Source of the DNA: Prevotella histicola JCM 15637 = DNF00424
Lineage (GTDB): Bacteria > Bacteroidota > Bacteroidia > Bacteroidales > Bacteroidaceae
Reading direction: 5' to 3'
Assembly (NCBI RefSeq): GCF_000613925.1
Contig: NZ_BAJX01000007.1
Coordinates: forward strand, 1 to 64,000
Length of the DNA: 64,000 bases
A program made the translations under genes and the position numbers. Of the stretch, positions 43,398-50,384 are shown piece after piece. The first letter of the stretch is position 1, and every line of letters starts with the position of its first letter. The notes under the pieces were generated by a model. That model had not been told where the DNA came from, did not search any database, and saw nothing but the letters and a program-made list of their open reading frames with translations.

Positions 43398-43912
43398 TAC
43401 AAAAACGACCCATGTTAGAGCCACAAGCTTTGAAGAAACTTGCCGATCTGTGTGCTAAAGGTGAGCATTGCTCTGGTGAAATGTTAGAGAAAATGCGTAA
43501 ATGGGGGCTGTCTGAAGATGCTCAAGCACGTATTATGGAGAAGCTCACCACGATGAAGTACATTGATGATGCACGTTATACGGAGTTCTTTGTACATGAT
43601 AAGATACGCTATAATAGGTGGGGTAGAAGGAAGATAGAGCAGGCTTTATGGCAGAAACGGGTAGACAATAGTATCTCAACCCCCGTGCTTGACGCTGTAG
43701 AAGATGAAGAATACTTGGAAGTTCTGCGCCCTTTGTTAGCGAGTAAGTATCCAACTATAAAAGCAGAGAGCGACTATGAACGTTCCATGAAGCTCATAAA
43801 GTTTGCTATGGGACGTGGGTTTACGATAGATTTGATACGGAAATGTATTGACGAAGGGGTCGTTGAGGCTGATGACAGTATAGACTTTGTTGATGATGGA
43901 GAGGACGATTAG
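43394..43912 (+). CDS. recX: Regulatory protein RecX
   Basis: Small helical protein (172 residues) of the RecX family, which inhibits or trims RecA filaments. Tandem three-helix repeats are visible: CSGEMLEKMRKWGLSEDAQARIMEKL..YIDDARYTEFFVHDK and WGRRKIEQALWQKRVDN, ending in an acidic tail DSIDFVDDGEDD. It overlaps prmC by four bases and the comF-like gene by about 20, so translation is coupled. recA is not in the window. Confidence 0.9.
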   Translation: MIQKRPMLEPQALKKLADLCAKGEHCSGEMLEKMRKWGLSEDAQARIMEKLTTMKYIDDARYTEFFVHDKIRYNRWGRRKIEQALWQKRVDNSISTPVLDAVEDEEYLEVLRPLLASKYPTIKAESDYERSMKLIKFAMGRGFTIDLIRKCIDEGVVEADDSIDFVDDGEDD

Positions 43913-44603
43913 TTTTCTTTCTCGTATCCTTGACACCTTAGCACCACGTTCTTGTGTGATGTGTGGTAAGCGTCTGGCTGTGTCGGAGGAGGTTATCTGT
44001 GGACATTGTAACCTCTTTTTGCCCCGTACAGGGTATGCTTCGTCAGCTTATGATAACGACCTTGCACGTCTTTTCTGGGGTAGAATACCCATCGAACGGG
44101 CTGCATCTTTCTTCTTTTATAAGCCACATTCCGATACAAGTAGGCTTATTTATCGGTTGAAATACGGTGGACACGCTGAGATTGGGGAACAACTTGGGCA
44201 GATGATTGCCGAAGAGTTTGCCATAGAAGGATTCTTCGAAGGTATCACAACCTTACTTCCTGTACCATTGACAACGCAACGTCAGCGACAAAGAGGGTAT
44301 AATCAGAGTGTTGAAATAGCCCGTGGTATACGCTCTGTGACAGGTCTTCCATTGTTGGAAAGAGCCTTGGAACGTGTTACTTTCTATGGTAGTCAGACAA
44401 AGAAAGACCGTTGGCAGCGTAATGAAAACGTAGAGAAAGCCTTTCGACTTGTTGATGCTGGGGCTGTCAGTCACCAGCATATCCTACTCATTGATGATAT
44501 TATTACCTCTGGTGCAACGCTCACTGCTGCAGCCAAGGAAGTCCTACGAGGGGATAATGTGAAGGTTAGTGTACTCTCATTGGGCTTTGCCAAGAATATG
44601 TAA
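43893..44603 (+). CDS. ComF-family phosphoribosyltransferase-like protein
   Basis: ComF-type protein (about 236 residues): an N-terminal zinc ribbon with CVMCGKRL and CGHCNLF, and a C-terminal phosphoribosyltransferase fold with the PRPP loop ILLIDDIITSGATL. ComF proteins take part in DNA uptake or related nucleotide handling; the precise role is uncertain. The start lies inside recX; ATG 43893 or 43896 are both possible and precede MERTISFLSRILD. Confidence 0.88.
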   Translation: MMERTISFLSRILDTLAPRSCVMCGKRLAVSEEVICGHCNLFLPRTGYASSAYDNDLARLFWGRIPIERAASFFFYKPHSDTSRLIYRLKYGGHAEIGEQLGQMIAEEFAIEGFFEGITTLLPVPLTTQRQRQRGYNQSVEIARGIRSVTGLPLLERALERVTFYGSQTKKDRWQRNENVEKAFRLVDAGAVSHQHILLIDDIITSGATLTAAAKEVLRGDNVKVSVLSLGFAKNM

Positions 44604-44754
44604 CGAAGTGTTATACATGACGATATCCAACTAAAATAATCCTAAATGATTATATCCTAAACAGAACTTAACAGCCTTTTTTCATGTATCATACCAATAA
44701 ATCTCAGAAAAAATGCTTAAGTTTGCACTTATATTATAATAAAATACTGTCAAA

Positions 44755-45468
44755 ATGGAAGATTTAAAGAAGGTCTTTGCGGGCAAATTGCTCGGTATCA
44801 AAGCTATCAAGTTGCAGCCAAACGATCCCTTTACGTGGGCAAGTGGCTGGAAATCACCTTTCTATTGTGATAACCGTAAGACGCTATCGTTCCATGATGT
44901 GCGTTCATTTGTTAAGTTAGAGCTTGTTCATGCAGTACTGAAGAACTTCCCAGAGGCTACAGCTGTGGCTGGTGTTGCTACAGGAGCAATAGCTCAAGGT
45001 ATGTTGGTGGCTGACGAACTGGCACTTCCTTATGCTTATGTTCGCCCAAAACCAAAGGATCATGGTATGAAAAATCAGATTGAAGGTGAGCTTCCTCAGG
45101 GTGCAAAAGTGGTTGTTGTGGAAGACCTTATATCAACAGGTGGTTCTTCATTAAAGGCAGTAGCAGCCCTTCGTGAAGCAGGTTTTGAAGTCGTAGGTAT
45201 GGTTGCTTCTTACACTTACGGCTTCCCTGTAGCTGAAGAAGCATTCCGTGAAGCAGGTGTGAAGTTGGTTACTTTGACAGATTATGAGCATGTCGTAGAG
45301 AAAGCTCTTGAGACAGGTTACATCAAAGAGACCGATGTTCCGATGCTACATGAGTGGCGTAAGGACCTGCGAACTGGAAGAAAGACATGTAATTTGAAGG
45401 GATTTACAGGAGCTAAAGGAGTTATAGGAATTAAAGACAATACTCTTTCAGGAGGAGTTTTATGCTGA
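44755..45468 (+). CDS. pyrE: Orotate phosphoribosyltransferase, C terminus altered by a frameshift
   Basis: Transfers ribose phosphate from PRPP to orotate in pyrimidine synthesis. Substrate motifs WASGWKSPFYCDNRKT and PRPP loop VVVVEDLISTGGSSLKA are intact. The expected C terminus is HEWRKDPANWKKDM; the sequence instead reads HEWRKDLRTGRKT because one C is missing at CC 45366-45367. The proper stop would be TAA at 45390-45392; the written frame runs on for 25 unrelated codons. Length without the error would be about 212 residues, normal for the family. Confidence 0.93.
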   Translation: MEDLKKVFAGKLLGIKAIKLQPNDPFTWASGWKSPFYCDNRKTLSFHDVRSFVKLELVHAVLKNFPEATAVAGVATGAIAQGMLVADELALPYAYVRPKPKDHGMKNQIEGELPQGAKVVVVEDLISTGGSSLKAVAALREAGFEVVGMVASYTYGFPVAEEAFREAGVKLVTLTDYEHVVEKALETGYIKETDVPMLHEWRKDLRTGRKTCNLKGFTGAKGVIGIKDNTLSGGVLC

Positions 45469-45538
45469 ATATCGTGGCAATCTCCTTCCGTCAATATGCT
45501 GAAAGAGCTGTTGGCTGTAACTCCTATGGCTCCTTTTT
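45405..45538 (+). other. Structured intergenic RNA candidate behind pyrE
   Basis: AGGAGC...GGAGTT (about 45409-45425) can pair with AACTCC...GCTCCT (about 45513-45530) just before a T6 run, enclosing a second pairing CTCTTTCAG / CTGAAAGAG. It may be a long terminator for pyrE or an attenuator before the next gene. Partly overlapped by the frameshift-extended pyrE frame. Confidence 0.5.
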
Positions 45539-45585
45539 TGTGTAAACTCCTCTCGTTTCTTTAACTTTTCTAAATATAAAGCGAT

Positions 45586-46035
45586 ATGACTAAGTTTGAA
45601 AGTAGTGTAAAACAGATACCCCATTCACAACAAAGCGTCTATAATACTTTAAGCGATATGAGCAATGTACAACGCTTAAAGGACCGTTTGCCTGATGGAG
45701 ATACGGGGAATGCAGATATGGATAAGGTGAAAGACAAACTGAAAAACCTTACCTTTGATCAGGATTCTCTTTCTATCAGCGTTGATCCTGTGGGACAAAT
45801 CTCTATGCGTATCATTGAGCGTGATGAGCCAAAAACCATAAAATTTGAGAGTGAGAACTCTCCGTTGTCATTCAACTTTTGGATTCAGATACTGCCAGTT
45901 AGCGACAATTCATCGAAAATGAAGCTGACAATAGATGCTGATATCCCGTTCTTTGCAAAAGGAATGGTATCAAAACCTTTGCAAGAAGGTATCGAAAAGA
46001 TAGCTGATGCACTGGCAATGATTCCGTTTGAGTAG
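45586..46035 (+). CDS. SRPBCC-fold protein
   Basis: A 149-residue soluble protein of the START/SRPBCC (Bet v1-like) fold, which forms a hydrophobic ligand pocket. It starts TKFESSVKQIPHSQQSVYN and ends with the long C-terminal helix KPLQEGIEKIADALAMIPF. The ligand is unknown. It often lies next to pyrE in Bacteroidota, as here, which suggests a shared transcript (inference from memory). Confidence 0.85.
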   Translation: MTKFESSVKQIPHSQQSVYNTLSDMSNVQRLKDRLPDGDTGNADMDKVKDKLKNLTFDQDSLSISVDPVGQISMRIIERDEPKTIKFESENSPLSFNFWIQILPVSDNSSKMKLTIDADIPFFAKGMVSKPLQEGIEKIADALAMIPFE

Positions 46036-46276
46036 ACAAAAAGAACCGTCTCGGAACCTCAGAACCGCCCTTCAGGGACGCCTATGCGCAGGTAGGTATG
46101 GAGGTATAGTTAGGTTTATTTAAGGTAAATGGTCATCGAAGTCATACGTATAAAGGGACTATAGAACTCCTTTGGGGTGACAGTATACGGACTTTGATGA
46201 CGCTAATGTTAGCCATCTTGGCTTTTAACAAGGTGAGAAAAGCAGTGTAAAGACTGCCAAAGAAAGAATGATCAGT

Positions 46277-46861
46277 ATGAAAAGATTGTTTTATTTCCTG
46301 TTCTTTATAGCTACACTGTTGGTAACATCCTGCGGTGATAGCTTTGATTACGAGTATAGTGATTATCATCCATACTTCAATTTCCACAATGATACACATC
46401 AGGATGCTGTATTGTCAACAGCACTGAACCCACAAGCTCCAGGTGTGTTCTGTATTATTAAGTATGCTTATGTCAGTGGTCGATATAGTTTTTCATTTGA
46501 AAATAACCAGGGATTGAAGTCCTCTTCACCAGTATGGTTTGATGCTATAGACCTCAAATTAGAAAGTTGGAGACATGTGGGGATGAACAATGGGCTTATT
46601 GTTGGTTATGGAAATCTTGATAATCCAGCAGTGTTCTTTGCTTACGACCTGCAATGTCCGAATTGTTATCATCCCGATGCGATACCCCAACGTCCGTATG
46701 AACTAAAGATAAACGGTACTGGTATTGCAACATGTTCCAACTGTAAACGAAGCTATAATCTGAATACTGGAGGGAATATTGTGACAGGTCAGCCAGGTAG
46801 AAAGCTGATACGCTATCGCGGAACAAGTACAGGTCCGTTTGGAATATTGGTGGTCAATTAG
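46277..46861 (+). CDS. Hypothetical lipoprotein with two CxxC pairs
   Basis: Lipoprotein (about 194 residues) with lipobox LVTSC (Cys19). In the second half, CPNCYHPDA and CSNCKRSYN form two CxxC pairs about 34 residues apart, a likely zinc or redox site resembling a Rieske-like fold. The C terminus is GPFGILVVN. The function is not known. ATG 46277 is preferred; an ATG at 46268 adds three residues. Confidence 0.68.
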   Translation: MKRLFYFLFFIATLLVTSCGDSFDYEYSDYHPYFNFHNDTHQDAVLSTALNPQAPGVFCIIKYAYVSGRYSFSFENNQGLKSSSPVWFDAIDLKLESWRHVGMNNGLIVGYGNLDNPAVFFAYDLQCPNCYHPDAIPQRPYELKINGTGIATCSNCKRSYNLNTGGNIVTGQPGRKLIRYRGTSTGPFGILVVN

Positions 46862-47038
46862 TTCCTTCAGGATGGATGCTATCCTTCTTCGTCCGTAAGT
46901 ACATAACGTTATAGGGTGGGTTGAACAGTATGAAATAGCTTTACATATTTCGAATCTACTGTTATTGAAATATGATAGGATTACTATTTTTTAGAGTTTG
47001 TAATCTATTGTTCTTCAAAGAGTTACAAAACGAGTTTT

Positions 47039-47148
47039 AAAAGGTGCCCTTTTACGTTCTAAAAGGGCACCTTTTGCATGTCAAAAGGGCATCTTTTACA
47101 TTGCAAAAGGGCGTCTTTTACAATGCAAAAGAGCATCTATTAAAAAGC
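47039..47148. repeat. 22-bp periodic array, AAAAGG type, 5 units
   Basis: Units at 47039, 47061, 47083, 47105 and 47127; cores AAAAGGTGCCCTTTT, AAAAGGGCACCTTTT, AAAAGGGCATCTTTT, AAAAGGGCGTCTTTT and AAAAGAGCATCTATT. The leader-like flank (TCAAAGAGTTACAAAACG) is on the left, 47014-47038. It lies between the lipoprotein gene and tRNA-Leu. Confidence 0.94.
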
Positions 47149-47307
47149 ACTCTGACTTTTATTGTACATTATCAGTCCTTTCCTTCATTCTCATTCTCCC
47201 CACTTTTATCCCTTACCACACCTTGTTTTATCCTATGTTCTTCACCCTTTTATTGATGAGATTATAGTAAAATAAGCCTTGTAAGAATCAAAAAACTTTG
47301 TAAAACC

Positions 47308-47339
47308 TTTGCCAGTTTGGAGATTTAGCCTTATCTTTG
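47308..47339 (+). promoter_or_regulatory. Promoter of tRNA-Leu
   Basis: TTTG at 47308-47311, 20 bases, TATCTTTG at 47332-47339. The tRNA starts 10 bases further on. Confidence 0.7.
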
Positions 47340-47349
47340 CAGACGGTTT

Positions 47350-47434
47350 GCCGCAATGGTGGAATTGGTAGACACGAGGGACTTAAAATCCTTGGCCAGT
47401 AATGGCTGTGCGGGTTCGAGTCCCGCTCGCGGCA
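47350..47434 (+). tRNA. tRNA-Leu (anticodon TAA)
   Basis: Acceptor GCCGC..GCGGC, D arm with GGAATTGGTAGAC, anticodon loop CTTAAAA (TAA), a long variable arm (TTGGCCAGTAATGGCTGT) typical of Leu, T arm GCGGGTTCGAGTCCCGC. Discriminator A; CCA not encoded. Confidence 0.95.
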
Positions 47435-47452
47435 CTTTCTTCTTAAATCTCT

Positions 47453-48445
47453 ATGCGCATGAAGCGAATAGTACTCTTCCTGTTACTCGTTTTGATATTA
47501 ATCTCTTGTGGTACACGTAGTGGTCACTTCAAGATGGAAGGACGTTTCTTGCACATGAACCAAGGCGAACTGTATGTTTATAGTCCTGACGGTGGTATAG
47601 ATGGATTGGATACCATTAAGATTGAGGCTGGTCGCTTTGCATATGAGATTCCTTGTAGCAAACCTGCTACACTTGTTATCATCTTCCCAAACTATTCTGT
47701 ACAGCCCATCTTCGCTGAGTCGGGTGGCTCTGTAGAAGTGAAAGCAGATGCTTCTCACTTGAAAGAGATGGAGGTGAAGGGTACGGATGATAACGAACTC
47801 ATGACAAAATTCAGAAAACAAATAGCCAATTCGTCACCTCCTGATGAATTGAAGTATGCTATACAATTTATTAAAGATCATCCAGAGTCGACTGTTAGTG
47901 TCTATTTGCTGAATCGTTATCTCATTCAGACGGAGACACCAGACTATAAACAGGCGGCTAATTTACTGAAGATTCTTCTTAAAGAACAACCTGGAAACGT
48001 GACCTTGGGTCGCTTGCAACGACAAATAAGTGGGTTGGGCACATTGAGAGTAGGTGATAAATTACCTAATTTCACAGCTAAGGATGTCAATGGAAAGCTG
48101 ATAAACAATGCTACATTGGCTAATCAAACCATTATCATCAGCACGTGGGCAGCATGGAGTTATGAGAGCCTTGACTTCCAACGTGCACTCAATGATGCGG
48201 TAAAAGCTGGCAAGATAGCAGCCTTGGGGATAAGTGTGGATGCTAATCCTAAGGAAGTTCGGCAGGCATTGAAGAACGATGACATTACGTTCCCTAATGT
48301 TTGCGATGGTAAAATGCTTAGTACTCCACTTTTGAAGACCTTTGGACTCACAACAGTACCCGATAATATCGTTGTTCGTAATGGCAAGATTATTGAGCGG
48401 GGCATTACTGCTAATACTGTTCGTCAGCGTTATAGCATAGACTAA
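47453..48445 (+). CDS. Thioredoxin-fold lipoprotein with DUF4369 domain, CxxC lost
   Basis: A 330-residue lipoprotein (lipobox LISC, Cys19). Residues about 22-115 look like DUF4369, commonly found before TlpA-like domains in Bacteroidota; residues about 200-325 are thioredoxin-like (LRVGDKLPNFTAKDVNGK..., IIISTWAAWSYES). Where a TlpA has WCxPC, this has WAAWSYES, so the redox cysteines are missing and disulfide chemistry is not expected. The thioredoxin cis-Pro region (GLTTVPDNIVV) remains. It starts 18 bases after tRNA-Leu. A binding or structural role is inferred. Confidence 0.8.
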   Translation: MRMKRIVLFLLLVLILISCGTRSGHFKMEGRFLHMNQGELYVYSPDGGIDGLDTIKIEAGRFAYEIPCSKPATLVIIFPNYSVQPIFAESGGSVEVKADASHLKEMEVKGTDDNELMTKFRKQIANSSPPDELKYAIQFIKDHPESTVSVYLLNRYLIQTETPDYKQAANLLKILLKEQPGNVTLGRLQRQISGLGTLRVGDKLPNFTAKDVNGKLINNATLANQTIIISTWAAWSYESLDFQRALNDAVKAGKIAALGISVDANPKEVRQALKNDDITFPNVCDGKMLSTPLLKTFGLTTVPDNIVVRNGKIIERGITANTVRQRYSID

Positions 48446-48456
48446 AAACCAATAAC

Positions 48457-49997
48457 GTGCTTGTAAAAACATTCTGTGCGGCTGTTAATGGCATGGAGGT
48501 TACCACCGTAACAGTCGAAGTAAGTATCACACGTGGCGTGTTGTTTCATCTTACCGGCCTTGCTGATGGTGCGGTAAAGGAAAGTCATGACCGTATCGCT
48601 GCTGCTCTTTTGAACAATGGATATAAGTTTCCTGTTGCGGATATTACAGCTAATCTCGCACCTGCAGACCTGAAAAAGGAAGGCTCAAGCTTTGATCTTC
48701 CGTTGGCAATAGCATCTTGGCAGCTAATGAAAAGATGAGTAACGACCTTCTTCGAGACTATATGCTTGTTGGGGAGTTGAGTCTTGACGGTACATTACAG
48801 CCAGTAAAAGGAATCTTACCAATAGCTATTAAGGCGCGAGCAGAGAAGTTTAAGGGTATCATTGTCCCGAAAGCAAATGAGCATGAGGCTGCTGTTGTGG
48901 ATACGTTGGAAGTTTATGGAATGGAGAATATCCTACAAGTGATAGACTTTCTGAATGGCTCTGCAAGCGTAGAACCTTGTTTTGTAGATACGCGTAAGGA
49001 GTTTTATGAACATCAGTATGCCTTTGATCTTGACTTTGCAGACGTACGTGGGCAAGAGAATGTCAAGCGTGCACTTGAGGTAGCAGCGGCAGGTGGACAT
49101 AATCTTATTATGGTTGGACCACCTGGAAGTGGAAAGAGTATGATGGCAAAACGCCTTCCTTCTATCCTTCCTCCTCTGTCTTTATCAGAAAGTCTGGAGA
49201 CAACACAGATTCATTCCATAGCAGGAAAGCTAAGCAGAGATACTGGATTGATAACCCAAAGACCGTTCCGTAGTCCACACCATACAATCTCTGAGGTAGC
49301 TCTTGTTGGTGGAGGAGCTAATCCCATGCCTGGTGAGATAACGCTTGCACATAATGGTGTGCTCTTCTGTGATGAGCTTCCCGAATTTAATAAGCACACT
49401 TTGGAGGTTCTGCGTCAGCCCTTAGAGGACAGACAGATTACTATTTCGCGTGCAAAATACACCGTGACTTATCCCTGTAGCTTCATGTTTGTGGCAAGTA
49501 TGAACCCTTGTCCATGTGGTTATTTCGCTGATCCAACACATCATTGTGTCTGTACTCCTGGACAGATTCAGAAGTATTTGGCAAAGATTTCGGGACCTCT
49601 TATGGACCGTATAGACATACAATGTGAGATAGCACCACTTCCTTTTAAGGATATATCACAGGCAACACCCGGTGAAACAAGTGAGAAAATACGCGAAAGG
49701 GTCATCAGTGCACGTGCAATACAAACAGAACGTTTCCGCAACTATCGTAATGTGCATTGTAATGCGCAGATGTCTGAACGGATGATTCATGAATTTGCCG
49801 AACCTGATGCAGCCTCTGTGCAACTGTTACGTGACGCTATGGAACGGTTGAAACTGTCTGCTCGAGCATACAATAGAATCTTAAAAGTTGCCCGTTCCAT
49901 CGCAGATTTGGATGGTTCTGAGACGGTTCTCGTACAACATATAGCAGAGGCTATTGGTTACAGAAACCTTGATAGAAGTGATTGGGCAGAGAGATGA
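48457..49997 (+). pseudogene. YifB/ComM-family Mg-chelatase-like ATPase, split by a frameshift
   Basis: AAA+ ATPase of the YifB/ComM family (ComM helps branch migration during natural transformation). The N-terminal Lon-like domain starts at GTG 48457 (MLVKTFCAAVNGME) and runs to LPLAIASWQL; the continuation VGELSLDGTLQPVKGILPIA with Walker A MVGPPGSGKSM, Walker B GVLFCDELPEF and the Mg-chelatase block CPCGYFADPTHHCVCTP is in another frame. Adding one G at AG 48711-48712 restores LPLAIGILAANEKM and a single ORF of about 514 residues. Otherwise complete; stop codon at 49995-49997. Confidence 0.88.
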
Positions 49998-50295
49998 TGA
50001 TTTGATGGAGAGTTTTTCACAGTGTTTGTACCCCTTTCTCTCGATTTATATAGCGTAATTAGCAAGTGAGGAATGATTACATTTGCTTTGTGATTTTATA
50101 AAAAGTCGTATTTATAGGATAGTTGTTTTTAACATTTGAGGTTCTTTTGGGTTATCTGAAAAGGATGAGAATACCATGTTATAGGTCTTATATTAACTTG
50201 TATAAATAAATAGATAACCCACTGAAAATCAACGATAAGTGTTTATACTTTCATGAGATTTTATATATTCTTTAATGTTTAAGCGATTTTTTCGT
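49998..50295. other. Upstream region of the sus-like locus
   Basis: AT-rich gap with no gene or array I can support. It probably contains regulatory sequence for the susC-like operon. No SusR or hybrid two-component regulator gene lies nearby. Confidence 0.45.
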
Positions 50296-50303
50296 TATCT
50301 TTG
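50296..50303 (+). promoter_or_regulatory. Putative -7 element for the sus-like operon
   Basis: TATCTTTG followed by CA, 81 bases before the susC start. The leader between them holds a small hairpin GCCTT CTTA AAGGC at about 50322-50339. Confidence 0.5.
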
Positions 50304-50384
50304 CAGATACTTTTTTAATAAAGTGCCTTCTTAAAAGGCGGCGACAAGAAATATTAAAAACATAAATCAATTAAAACAACAATC

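Noticed and set aside
47044..47256. Small ORFs over the AAAAGG arrays (also 3484-3669 minus, 28028-28240 minus, 58866-59072) with a shared KGHLLxCKRxxF-like peptide
   Set aside because: The similarity follows from the DNA repeat. Three 22-bp units equal 22 codons, so the frame stays open by chance of unit sequence; strand relative to the flank varies and no ribosome site is seen.
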